From: DAOUAG01 sp034432935
GTDB taxonomy: Bacteria > Chloroflexota > Dehalococcoidia > SM23-28-2 > RBG-16-64-32
Assembly (NCBI GenBank): GCA_034432935.1
Contig: DAOUBD010000044.1
Span: forward strand, 1 to 19,635
DNA length: 19,635 bases
Direction: 5' to 3'
How positions within the stretch are numbered: the stretch's first letter is position 1; each line of letters begins with the position of its first letter. Below are positions 1-6,961 of the stretch, in pieces. The notes under the pieces are model-generated. The model saw only the letters and a list, made by a program, of their open reading frames with translations. It had not been told where the DNA came from and ran no database searches. The position numbers and the translations under genes are program-made.

Positions 1-13
1 AGCGGCGTTGGGG

Positions 14-124
14 CTAGGGCATGATCACCTCCATCCAGTCGAGGCCCAGGTTGCGAGCGTTCTCTTTGAGCATCCAGAGCGTGCTGAAGTTCCTGGCCCC
101 CGCGTGGGAGCCGAAGCCGTCCAT
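14..124 (-). pseudogene. 36-residue coding-like ORF, possible 3' remnant of an unidentified gene
   Basis: The minus strand carries a short ORF from ATG at 124 to TAG at 14-16. It begins MDGFGSHAGARNF and ends LDWMEVIMP. Almost every codon ends in G or C, as in the confident genes of this window, so it looks like coding sequence rather than chance. An in-frame TGA lies four codons upstream (134-136); beyond it the frame stays open for about 18 codons but with weaker codon bias. It may be the C-terminal end of a decayed gene or a genuine small protein. I do not recognise the family and propose no function. It is divergent from the SPL-family gene that starts at 200. Confidence 0.3.
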
Positions 125-199
125 GGGCCGCAGTCACCAGGGAGTCCAACCGATGCATGTGACGTGATGGTGAAGCGCCACTAGTCCTGGAGAGAGCGC

Positions 200-1381
200 A
201 TGGACAAGCTCAACGGCTACCAAAGCGATCTATTCGGCGCGACCGTCTTCAGGCCATCACTCCCTACGGACTACGAACCTGCTCGCCCAGCCTACTTTGA
301 GGTCGAGCGCATCTACCTCGCCAAAGGCAGCACTGCCACCCCGGAACGAAGGCGGTTCGTCGAACGCATCTGCGCGCTCTACCCTGAAGCGCCGGTGGAA
401 GAACGCCTCGACACGCCCCATAACCGACTGCGGTTGGGCGGGCGAGACCCCCTCGGCCTTCACCGGACCGGAAAGCACACCCTCGTGTTCGGGGAGCTGG
501 AGTCGGCGGTACGTTTCTCCGAGGAGAAGGGAAACGCCTGCCCAAACTACTGGCACTTCTCTCCTTATGGCTTCTGTCCCTACGGCTGTAAGTACTGCTA
601 CCTGGCCGGGACGCCAGGCGTCAAGTTCTCGCCCTCTGTCAAGATATACGTCAACCTGCCGGAGATCCTGCACGAAATCGATCGCATTGCGCGGAGGCAG
701 CAGAGACCGACCGCGTTCTACCTCGGGAAGCTCCAGGACTCCCTTGCCCTGGACCCCTTGACTGCCTACTCCACGGTCATGGTACCCTTCTTCGCCGAGC
801 ACCCCTGGGCGCGCCTTACCCTCCTCACGAAGAGCGCCCACGTCGACCATCTCCTGGGCCTCGACCATCGCGAGCACTCCATCCTCTCATGGAGCGTGAA
901 CCCGCCGGAGGTTTCGGCGATGTTCGAGGAGAACGTGCCCACCATCGACGAGCGCTTGGAGGCGATGCGCCGCGTCGCCGAACGGGGGTATCCCGTTCGG
1001 GCCATCATGATGCCCATCATCCCCATCGACGGCTGGCGGGATGCGTACGCAGCCTTCACGAGACGCCTGCTGGAGGCCGTGCCCATCCGACGCCTGACCC
1101 TTGGCGGGATCTGCATCTACAGGAGCGCCCGCGATCTCATGGAGAGGAAGATGGGGACGCGGAACACGGTCTCTCAGCATATTGACCGGTCGTTCCCGGT
1201 GGCAGGAGACGGGAGGGCGCGCTACCCCCGTGAGCTTCGGCACGAGGTCTACTCGTCGATCATCGCATCTGCGCGGCGCCTTCGTCCGGACCTGGAGATC
1301 GCCCTCTGTCTTGAGGAGGAAACGCTCTGGGAGAGCACCGGTCTGCGGGGGAGCATGGGCCGGTGCAACTGTAGGCTGTAG
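200..1381 (+). CDS. SPL-family radical SAM protein (spore photoproduct lyase-like)
   Basis: This 393-residue protein carries the radical-SAM cluster motif CPYGCKYCYL (C126, C130, C133; CX3CX2C), which binds a 4Fe-4S cluster and S-adenosylmethionine. Around it are features of the SplB family: YGFCPYGC, YLGKLQDSL at about 174-182, LTLLTKSAHVDHL at about 206-218, and a long TIM-barrel body. Known SplB enzymes reverse the thymine dimer 5-thyminyl-5,6-dihydrothymine in spore DNA. Many SPL-like proteins occur in non-spore-formers, where the substrate is unknown. The C-terminus ends GRCNCRL, giving two extra cysteines (C389, C391) that could bind metal or take part in hydrogen transfer. The ATG at 200 is preceded by GGAGAGAG (189-196), a good ribosome-binding site. 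The gene stands alone. Family membership is secure; the DNA-repair role is inferred. Confidence 0.85.
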   Translation: MDKLNGYQSDLFGATVFRPSLPTDYEPARPAYFEVERIYLAKGSTATPERRRFVERICALYPEAPVEERLDTPHNRLRLGGRDPLGLHRTGKHTLVFGELESAVRFSEEKGNACPNYWHFSPYGFCPYGCKYCYLAGTPGVKFSPSVKIYVNLPEILHEIDRIARRQQRPTAFYLGKLQDSLALDPLTAYSTVMVPFFAEHPWARLTLLTKSAHVDHLLGLDHREHSILSWSVNPPEVSAMFEENVPTIDERLEAMRRVAERGYPVRAIMMPIIPIDGWRDAYAAFTRRLLEAVPIRRLTLGGICIYRSARDLMERKMGTRNTVSQHIDRSFPVAGDGRARYPRELRHEVYSSIIASARRLRPDLEIALCLEEETLWESTGLRGSMGRCNCRL

Positions 1382-1543
1382 CTATCAACATCAGGTCTAG
1401 GTTCGGCGCTCGGGCCGGCCAACCCGACCGCCACTGACGCATCCCATTCTCTGGCCGCGTCCTCCTGAGCGCCTGGCAGCAGTGGGAGTAGTGGCCATCC
1501 GCGGCGGCCTCCGCGTCGTGCGCTCTCGCGAGCCTGATCGCGT

Positions 1544-1590
1544 GCCCGGAGCGAGCCGGCGCGCACGAGCGGCTCGAGCGGGCTCCGGGC
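1544..1590. repeat. Imperfect hairpin in the SPL-to-AbrB intergenic region
   Basis: GCCCGGAGC (1544-1552) pairs perfectly with GCTCCGGGC (1582-1590). Inside it GAGCC (1553-1557) pairs with GGCTC (1571-1575), leaving a 13-nt loop and a small bulge. It lies about 160 nt after the SPL-family stop and is followed by an AT-rich stretch with no clear T-run, so it is not a canonical intrinsic terminator. The rest of 1382-1677 shows no convincing gene; a minus-strand frame across it has no recognisable domain. Confidence 0.35.
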
Positions 1591-1614
1591 GGCGAATAAA
1601 TTGATAATATGTAA

Positions 1615-1644
1615 TTGACAAGCAATGGAATTGTGTGGTACCTT
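1615..1644 (+). promoter_or_regulatory. Candidate promoter of the AbrB-PIN pair
   Basis: A consensus -35 box TTGACA (1615-1620) sits in the only AT-rich patch of the region, 58 nt before the antitoxin ATG. The best -10 at suitable spacing is weak (TACCTT, 1639-1644, 18-nt spacer). Upstream GATAAT (1603-1608) could serve as an alternative -10. No operator palindrome for the antitoxin is obvious. Confidence 0.3.
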
Positions 1645-1677
1645 TACATCGACACTGCGAGGAGAGCGTCGACTGCC

Positions 1678-1965
1678 ATGAAGAAGATCGTCAAGCAGCT
1701 GCGGCACGGCCAGATCACCATCCCTAAGGAGCTGCGCGAAGCCCTGGGCCTCCGGGAGGATGACCTCCTCTCCGTCTCGCTCTCGGAGGGGAAACTGGAG
1801 ATCGAGCCGGTCAGGGTCGAACCGAAGGTCAAGGGGTCCCCCTGGGCCAGGGAGCTGTACGAACTCTACGCCCCCGTCAGGGAGGGCCTCAAGGATGTCT
1901 CCGAACAGGAGATCAACAAAGCGATCGATGAGGCCGTGAAGGAAGTGAGAAGTCAGAGGAGTTGA
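1678..1965 (+). CDS. AbrB/MazE-type (SpoVT-AbrB) antitoxin
   Basis: This small protein (95 residues from the ATG at 1678) begins MKKIVKQLRHGQITIPKELR. That is the swapped-hairpin AbrB/MazE DNA-binding domain, with the typical hydrophobic-Q-I-T-I-P-K-E-L-R core, followed by ALGLREDDLLSVSLSEGKLEIEP. The charged C-terminal half (residues about 55-95, ending DEAVKEVRSQRS) is helical and would be the toxin-neutralising tail. The start was chosen because GGAGAG (1661-1666) lies upstream and the AbrB fold begins at this methionine; an in-frame start at 1615 would add a non-conserved tail. The stop overlaps the PIN toxin start by 3 nt, the standard antitoxin-toxin arrangement. Antitoxins of this kind usually repress their own operon, which is inferred here. 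Confidence 0.85.
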   Translation: MKKIVKQLRHGQITIPKELREALGLREDDLLSVSLSEGKLEIEPVRVEPKVKGSPWARELYELYAPVREGLKDVSEQEINKAIDEAVKEVRSQRS

Positions 1966-2378
1966 GAGCGGTATTCGACACGGTTGTATTCGTTCGTGCC
2001 CTCATCAACCCGCACGGGAGATGGGGGCGCCTTCTTTTCGGGCTCTGTGATCGCTACACCCTGGTCCTCTCGCCGGAGGTCATCATGGAGGTCCTGGACG
2101 TACTCCACCGGTCCGGCCTGAGGCGGCGCTTTCCGCAGATCGATGAGGTCGCCGTGGAGCAGGCTCTAGCGATTATCCAGAAGGCTGAGGTGGTGGAGCC
2201 CTCCGAGCGCTTATCGGTCTGCCGCGATCCGGCGGACGACAAGTTCTTCGAATGCGCTCTCGCCGGATCGGCACAGTATATCGTCACGGAGGATAAGGAC
2301 ATCCTGGCAGTGGGTGAATACCGAGGAGTGAAGCCAGTGGCGGCGGAGGACTTCATGCTCCTTCTCGAGGGCGGTTGA
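1962..2378 (+). CDS. PIN-domain toxin (COG1569-like ribonuclease)
   Basis: This 138-residue single PIN domain would be the toxin of the pair. The acidic residues expected of a PIN nuclease are present: D6 in VFDTVVF, E43 in SPEVIMEVLDVL, D92/D93 in RDPADDKFFECAL, and D111/D113 in TEDKDIL. The set suggests an intact, metal-dependent active site that cleaves RNA. The only start in register is TTG at 1962, which shares bases with the antitoxin TGA; AGAGGAG lies immediately before it, an unusually close ribosome-binding site. Translation is therefore likely coupled to the antitoxin. The subfamily is the 'putative toxin-antitoxin system toxin component, PIN family' type. The RNA target cannot be told from sequence. 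Confidence 0.85.
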   Translation: MRAVFDTVVFVRALINPHGRWGRLLFGLCDRYTLVLSPEVIMEVLDVLHRSGLRRRFPQIDEVAVEQALAIIQKAEVVEPSERLSVCRDPADDKFFECALAGSAQYIVTEDKDILAVGEYRGVKPVAAEDFMLLLEGG

Positions 2379-2443
2379 GTCTGCCCTACATTGTCCGGCA
2401 GCACCGCCGCCGGCGCGCCGGAGACCTCCCCGGCCAAAGGGTT

Positions 2444-2480
2444 CCGTCCCGACAATTTCCCGACCAACTTGTCGGGACGG
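2444..2480. repeat. Perfect 12-bp inverted repeat with 13-nt loop
   Basis: CCGTCCCGACAA (2444-2455) is mirrored exactly by TTGTCGGGACGG (2469-2480) around the loop TTTCCCGACCAAC. The loop repeats the CCCGAC element of the left arm. It lies 66 nt after the PIN toxin stop. There is no U-tract on either strand, so it is not a standard intrinsic terminator. It could be a processed 3' end, a protein-binding site or a recombination site. Confidence 0.5.
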
Positions 2481-2524
2481 GGGCCGCCGCGGGCCGGGCC
2501 GACCGGACGAAAGGGGCCGTTTTC

Positions 2525-2618
2525 AGATACGAAATCGGCCTCCGGACGCCCTGAGCCGACGGGCTCCGACGAAGCTCCGCGGGTTCGAATCCCGCATGCG
2601 CCACCAATTTTCGTATCT
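2525..2618. repeat. Perfect 10-bp inverted repeat enclosing the tRNA-like 3' end
   Basis: AGATACGAAA (2525-2534) and TTTCGTATCT (2609-2618) are exact reverse complements 74 nt apart. The enclosed segment holds a GAGCC-GACG-GGCTC hairpin (2553-2566) and a tRNA T-arm (2579-2595). The folded RNA would be a tRNA-sized multibranched structure. The right arm touches the menE stop codon on the minus strand, so the menE transcript would also carry this structure at its 3' end. Confidence 0.5.
2579..2606 (+). pseudogene. tRNA 3'-end fragment (T-arm, acceptor strand, CCA)
   Basis: GCGGG-TTCGAAT-CCCGC (2579-2595) is a perfect five-base-pair T-arm with a canonical loop. It is followed by a seven-base acceptor strand ATGCGCC, discriminator A, and encoded CCA (2604-2606). 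The required 5' partner GGCGCAT is absent at the expected distance, and no anticodon or D-arm can be drawn in the preceding 80 nt. This is therefore not a complete tRNA. A 3' tRNA fragment is what integrases leave as an attachment-site copy. A tmRNA 3' end was considered, but no matching 5' end is seen in the window. Confidence 0.5.
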
Positions 2619-4099
2619 CAAGAGACCTCCCCCGTCAGCCACGCTTCCCGCACCTGGCGCCGCAGAAGCTTGCCAGACGCCGTTCGTGGTAACGACTCCA
2701 CAAACCTGACGTCTTTCGGCACCTTGTAGCCGGCCAACCGCTGGCGGCAAAAGAGTTGCAGCTCCCCGGCTGCTAGACTCGCTCCCCGCCGCAGGACAAC
2801 GGAAGCCACCACGCGCTGCCCCCACTCACGGTCAGGCAAACCGACTACCGCGGCGTCAGCCACGGCCTCATGGGAGCGCAGCGTCTCTTCCACCTCTGCC
2901 GGGTAGACGTTCTCGCCCCCGGAGACGATGAGATCGTCACGCCGGTCGAGCACGTAGAGGTAGCCTTCGGGATCCAGATAGCCGATATCGCCGGTGTGCA
3001 GCCATCCGCCGTCTATGGGCGCCGGCTGGTTCAGGTACCCGGGGCTCACTGTCGGCCCGCGCACCAGTATCTCGCCAGGCCCATCCGGGGGGCCGTCGAT
3101 ACGCACATCGGTGAAGAAAAGCGGCTTCCCAGAGGAGCCCCTCTTGGAAGACACCTCCTCTGGCCGCAACGTGCATACTTGCGAGGCCGCCTCCGTAAGC
3201 CCATACGTGATTGCAATGGGCCAGCCCCGGCGCAGGCATTCGTCTATCAGGTCTTCAGGCGTCGGCCCACCCCCCACCAGCAAGCAGCGCAGGTGCGGCG
3301 GCCACGGCCTGTCCCCGCGCTCGTCCAGCAGCCGGGCCAGCGCCGTAGGCACCAGCGAGACGATGGTCACCCCGCAGCTATCGATGGCCTCGCTCACGGC
3401 CGCGGCATCGAAAAAGGGGTGCAGCACTACGGCCATGCCGTAGATAACACTGCGCAGCAAGATCGCCATGCCGCCCACGTGGAAGAGGGGAAGACAAGCT
3501 AGCCACCGGTCGTTGGGGGCCAGCCCCAGGTTTAACGCGGACCCGAGGGCGCTCCACAGGTGGTTTCCGAAGGTCAGCATCGCCCCCTTCGGTCTTCCGC
3601 TAGTGCCAGACGTGTACACGATGCTATGGATAGAGGACGTCTCGATAGGGCGCGCTGCCTGGGGCCTCGGCAGGGCACGGTCATCCCCAACACGCCCGCG
3701 CCAGTGGCCCAGCGGGAACAAGCGGAGGCCCGGACACTTAGAGCCAAGCTCCTGGGCCGTCCTGGAAAACCGCTCCTCGAACGCTAGGACTGTTGTGCCC
3801 GAGTCACTGATCTGCCAGGCCAGCTCGCCGGCGGTGAGACGCACGTTCAAGGGGACTACCGTGGCGCCTAGCCTTGTCACCGCGTGCATGGCCCGCACGA
3901 ACTCCGGGCTGTTTCCCGCCAGAAGAGCAACCCGGCTGCCGGGGGCGATCAGGGGCCCCATGTCTTCGGTAAGCGCTCCAACTTCCCGGTCCAGGCCGGC
4001 AAAGCTCCAAACACTGCCCTCCCAGACGAGGGCCGGCGCCGCGGGGGAGAGCCACGCCCGGCGCCCCAGCCAGTCCAGCGCCGCGACTCCCTCGGACAT
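2618..4099 (-). CDS. menE: o-Succinylbenzoate-CoA ligase MenE
   Basis: This 493-residue acyl-adenylate-forming enzyme would activate o-succinylbenzoate with ATP and CoA to give OSB-CoA, step five of menaquinone synthesis. The AMP-binding P-loop is YTSGTSGRPKG (162-172), followed by YGLTEA (299-304), LHTGD (367-371) and the hinge region around DRRDD (385-389). The C-terminal catalytic lysine is K477 in PRTASGKLLR. The length and motifs fit the ANL superfamily; assignment as MenE rather than another acyl-CoA ligase rests on its place at the end of a complete men operon. The ATG at 4099 follows the menC stop by three bases, and GAGGGA inside the end of menC is a suitable ribosome-binding site. 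It is the last gene of the operon; its stop abuts the 10-bp inverted repeat. Confidence 0.9.
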   Translation of the reverse strand: MSEGVAALDWLGRRAWLSPAAPALVWEGSVWSFAGLDREVGALTEDMGPLIAPGSRVALLAGNSPEFVRAMHAVTRLGATVVPLNVRLTAGELAWQISDSGTTVLAFEERFSRTAQELGSKCPGLRLFPLGHWRGRVGDDRALPRPQAARPIETSSIHSIVYTSGTSGRPKGAMLTFGNHLWSALGSALNLGLAPNDRWLACLPLFHVGGMAILLRSVIYGMAVVLHPFFDAAAVSEAIDSCGVTIVSLVPTALARLLDERGDRPWPPHLRCLLVGGGPTPEDLIDECLRRGWPIAITYGLTEAASQVCTLRPEEVSSKRGSSGKPLFFTDVRIDGPPDGPGEILVRGPTVSPGYLNQPAPIDGGWLHTGDIGYLDPEGYLYVLDRRDDLIVSGGENVYPAEVEETLRSHEAVADAAVVGLPDREWGQRVVASVVLRRGASLAAGELQLFCRQRLAGYKVPKDVRFVESLPRTASGKLLRRQVREAWLTGEVS

Positions 4100-4102
4100 C
4101 CG

Positions 4103-5218
4103 TCATCCCTCGCGGCCTACGCGCGGGCGCCCCAAGACATCCATCCACTGTGACCCAAGGACGACTCCTAGGCCAGGCCCCGACGGCAAAAGCATGCGGC
4201 CATCTCTAACCTCAAGCACCCGTTCTATCACGTCTGACGCCAAAAGGGCGCCGGTGGCCAAGCCGCAGGCCAGGACGTTTTCCCTTAGCGCGGCTGCCAG
4301 GTGAAGGGCAGCGGCGGTGCCCACGCCCGCGTCGATGGTCGTGGTGACGATGCTGGGAACCCCCGCCGTCATCGCGGCGTCAGCGATGCGCAGCGCCCTC
4401 CGCAACCCTCCCAGGACCATTGGCTTGAGCACCAGGGCATCGACGGCGCCCGCCTCCAGCAAACGCAGCGCTGCCTCCTCGCCCGTGACATCCTCGTCGG
4501 CTGCGACGGGAACACCGCCCTCGCGCCTCACCCGGGCCATCGCCCAGGCCTTTCCCGGCGCCACCGGCTGCTCCACCAGTTCCAAGCCCAGGCCCTTGAG
4601 CTCATTGATGGCGCGTACCGCCTCCCGGTAGCTCCAGGCCCCGTTGGCGTCGAGACGCAACTTCACCTGTGGGCCTATGGCCCCGCGGACGGCCTCGACG
4701 CGCTCACGCTCGGCTGCGAGACTCGCCAGGGCACCAACCTTCAGCTTCACGCAGGGGAAGCCGGCGGCCCGTGCCGAGGCTGCCTGCTCCACCGCCTCGG
4801 CAACGCCCTGAGCACCGATGGTGGCGTTCACCGGCACCCAGGGACGAGGATCGGGGCACAGAAGGTTGGCCAGAGGCTCCCCACGACTAGTGGCCAAGGC
4901 ATCCAAGGCGGCAGTCTCCAGCGCACAGGCCAGCGCAGCCGGGAGGCTTCTGCCAAAACAAGAGATGGCCTCCGCCAGGGGCTCCACCTGGCGCCCCAGA
5001 AGGGCGGGCGCCGCCTGCGTCAACGCCTCTTCCAGACGGTCCAGCGCCGGCGGGCCAAGTCCGGGATGAGGCGATGCCTCGCCCACGCCGGAGACATCGC
5101 CTTCGCAGAACATCCGCAGGAGGAGCCCCTCCCGGTAGCCGTAAGAGTCGCGGGCGGTAACAAAGGGGACCCTTAGCGGAAGCCGGAACCGAGTCCAGGC
5201 GATGCCCGTTACCCTCAT
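4103..5218 (-). CDS. menC: o-Succinylbenzoate synthase MenC
   Basis: This 371-residue enolase-superfamily protein would dehydrate SHCHC to o-succinylbenzoate. The barrel carries the expected residues: K158 and K160 in CVKLKVG (KxK acid/base), metal ligands D190 (RLDANGAW), E216 (VEQPV) and D241 (AADED), and K265 (LVLKPMVLGG). The N-terminal capping domain covers roughly residues 1-125. The start is the ATG at 5218, which overlaps the menA TGA in an ATGA junction. The reading frame is open much further upstream, but that part lies inside menA. Related enolases also racemise N-succinyl amino acids or epimerise dipeptides, so the men context is what makes OSB synthase the best call. Confidence 0.9.
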   Translation of the reverse strand: MRVTGIAWTRFRLPLRVPFVTARDSYGYREGLLLRMFCEGDVSGVGEASPHPGLGPPALDRLEEALTQAAPALLGRQVEPLAEAISCFGRSLPAALACALETAALDALATSRGEPLANLLCPDPRPWVPVNATIGAQGVAEAVEQAASARAAGFPCVKLKVGALASLAAERERVEAVRGAIGPQVKLRLDANGAWSYREAVRAINELKGLGLELVEQPVAPGKAWAMARVRREGGVPVAADEDVTGEEAALRLLEAGAVDALVLKPMVLGGLRRALRIADAAMTAGVPSIVTTTIDAGVGTAAALHLAAALRENVLACGLATGALLASDVIERVLEVRDGRMLLPSGPGLGVVLGSQWMDVLGRPRVGREG

Positions 5219-6117
5219 AGGAGCAGACCCAAAGCCAGCGAGATGCCGAAGGCCAGGTGCAGTTGGGAGGTCCGCTTCAAGACCCCGTTGAGGGCCCGCC
5301 CGCTGCATCCTGCCAGCACGGAGCGGCAGGTAGACCAGGCCAGGGGTAAAGTAAGGAAAGCCAGCGCCGCCCAGGCACTGGCGCCCGCAGCCACAATCCC
5401 GGGCAGCACTGCATACGGTCCCAACACCAGCGCCGCGTACTGCCACCGGGTCACGCGGTCGCCCAGCCGTACCGCCAGGGTGCGCTTCCCCGCTCGCCGG
5501 TCCGTCTCGATATCCCGAAGGTTGTTTACTGTGAGGATTGCGGTTACCGTCATCCCGACGGGTACAGCAACTATGACAGCGAGAGGCTGGAGATCCCCCG
5601 CTTGCAGGTAGTAGGAGCCGGTTACAGCTACTAGTCCGAAGAAGACGAAGACGAATACATCGCCCAAGCCGTGGTATCCCAGCGGCCACGGGCCGCCTGT
5701 GTAGGCGAAGCCCGCGGCGATGGACGCCACGCCGATGGCGAGGATGGGCCAGCCTCCTGCATACACCAGATACAGCCCGATGAGGGCGGCTGAGGCGAAG
5801 GTCAGATAGGCTGCAGCGCGCACCTGGCCCATCGGCAAGAGGCCGCTCTGCGTCACCCGCACGGGCCCCAGCCGCTCGGCTGTATCGGCGCCCCGCTCAT
5901 GGTCAAAGACATCGTTGGCCAGGTTCGTCCCGATCTGGATGAGGAGCGCAGCGAACATGGTGGCAGCGAAGACCAGAGGGCGGAAGGAGTGGTCCGTGCA
6001 GGCAGCGGCGGTCCCCACCAGGACGGGCGATATCGCCGCGGTCAGGGTACCCGGCCGAGCGGCAGCCAGCCAGCGAGCCCATACGGGAGGCCCCTCAGTT
6101 ACGGCAGTCGAGGTCAA
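5215..6117 (-). CDS. menA: 1,4-Dihydroxy-2-naphthoate polyprenyltransferase MenA
   Basis: This UbiA-superfamily integral membrane enzyme (300 residues) would attach the polyprenyl chain to DHNA, making demethylmenaquinone. The first Asp-rich motif is NLANDVFDHERGADT (65-79), which binds prenyl diphosphate through Mg2+. The second is NNLRDIETDRRAGKRT (198-213). TGGPWPLGYHGLGD (140-153) is typical of MenA. Many hydrophobic segments (for example about 46-64, 101-120, 125-139, 154-172, 178-197) form the helical bundle. The start is TTG at 6117, supported by GGAGGGG a few bases upstream. It lies 13 nt after menB and overlaps menC by 4 nt. In Bacillus subtilis menA is unlinked from the main men operon, whereas here it sits inside it. 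Confidence 0.93.
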   Translation of the reverse strand: MTSTAVTEGPPVWARWLAAARPGTLTAAISPVLVGTAAACTDHSFRPLVFAATMFAALLIQIGTNLANDVFDHERGADTAERLGPVRVTQSGLLPMGQVRAAAYLTFASAALIGLYLVYAGGWPILAIGVASIAAGFAYTGGPWPLGYHGLGDVFVFVFFGLVAVTGSYYLQAGDLQPLAVIVAVPVGMTVTAILTVNNLRDIETDRRAGKRTLAVRLGDRVTRWQYAALVLGPYAVLPGIVAAGASAWAALAFLTLPLAWSTCRSVLAGCSGRALNGVLKRTSQLHLAFGISLALGLLL

Positions 6118-6130
6118 CAGACCCCTCCAG

Positions 6131-6961
6131 TTAGGGTAGGCGCGGGAAGCGCGAGAAGTCCGGCTTCCGCTTTTCCAGGAAGGCGTTCCGTCCCTCCTTG
6201 GACTCCTCGGTCATGTAGAAGAGAAGCGTGGCGTCCCCCGCCAACTGCTGGATTCCCGCGAGGCCATCGGTGTCTGCGTTGAAGGCTGCCTTCAGGAGCC
6301 GGATGGCGGTGGGGCTCTTGCTGAGGATCTCGCGGGCCAGGGCGACCGTCTCCTCTTCCAGCCGCTCCAAAGGCGCCACCGTATTCACGAGGCCCATCTC
6401 CAGCGCTTCGCGGGCGCTGTACTGCCGGCAGGTGTACCAGACCTCCCGCGCCTTCTTGTGACCGATGATCCGGGCCATGAGGGTTGCCCCGTAGCCAGCG
6501 TCGAAGCTGCCAACCTTGGGCCCCGTTTGGCCGAAGACCGCGTTCTCCGCCGCCACCGTCAGGTCACACACGAGGGCCAGCACGTTTCCGCCCCCGATAG
6601 CATAGCCGGCGACCATGGCGATGACCGGCTTGGGCAGAAGACGGATCTGGCGCTGGAGGTCCAGTGCGTTCAGCCGCGGCACGCCATCGTCCCCGACGTA
6701 TCCTCCCTCGCCCCGCACACGCTGATCGCCGCCAGAGCAGAAGGCCTCGCTCCCAGCGCCCGTTAGTATCACCACCCCGACGCTACGGTCCTCGCGGGCC
6801 CGCTCGAAGGCATCCTGGAGTTCGAAGAGGGTCTTGGGCCGAAAGGCGTTGCGCACCTCCGGCCGGTTGATGGTGATCTTGGCGATGCCCTCAGCATCTT
6901 CACGTCCGAGCTCATAGATGATGTCTCCGTAACTCCCTGCCCTTTCCCAAACTATGGACAT
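6131..6961 (-). CDS. menB: 1,4-Dihydroxy-2-naphthoyl-CoA synthase MenB
   Basis: This 276-residue crotonase-fold enzyme would cyclise OSB-CoA to DHNA-CoA. Diagnostic segments are FCSGGDQ (74-80), the oxyanion-hole region AGYAIGGGN (118-126), and the signature GQTGPKVGSFDAGYG (144-158) followed by ARIIGHKKAREVWYTCRQY. G147 in QTGPKVG matches the glycine of bicarbonate-dependent (type I, Escherichia coli-like) MenB rather than the Asp of type II, as in Mycobacterium tuberculosis. Bicarbonate would then be the predicted catalytic base. The ATG at 6961 is preceded by AAGGAGGTG at ideal spacing, the strongest ribosome-binding site in the operon. It overlaps the end of menH by 10 nt. Confidence 0.96.
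   Translation of the reverse strand: MSIVWERAGSYGDIIYELGREDAEGIAKITINRPEVRNAFRPKTLFELQDAFERAREDRSVGVVILTGAGSEAFCSGGDQRVRGEGGYVGDDGVPRLNALDLQRQIRLLPKPVIAMVAGYAIGGGNVLALVCDLTVAAENAVFGQTGPKVGSFDAGYGATLMARIIGHKKAREVWYTCRQYSAREALEMGLVNTVAPLERLEEETVALAREILSKSPTAIRLLKAAFNADTDGLAGIQQLAGDATLLFYMTEESKEGRNAFLEKRKPDFSRFPRLP

Noticed and set aside
1249..1707. Minus-strand 152-codon ORF across the SPL-AbrB spacer
   Set aside because: No domain, Arg/Pro-rich composition typical of out-of-frame GC-rich DNA, and overlap with two confident plus-strand genes.
2515..2606. A complete tRNA (including long-variable-arm or selenocysteine types) ending at CCA 2604-2606
   Set aside because: No sequence complementary to acceptor strand ATGCGCC lies at the right distance, and no anticodon or D-arm can be built.
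2386..2607. Minus-strand ORF beginning MVAHAGFEPAEL
   Set aside because: The GFEP/DSNPR-type peptides arise from reading a tRNA T-arm backwards; codon pattern and context do not support a protein.
3468..5176. Long plus-strand ORFs opposite menE and menC
   Set aside because: They are antisense shadows of genes with clear catalytic motifs, and their translations have no recognisable motifs.
5219..5689. N-terminal extension of menC
   Set aside because: The open frame lies inside menA, which has clear prenyltransferase motifs; the ATGA junction at 5215-5218 marks the true start.
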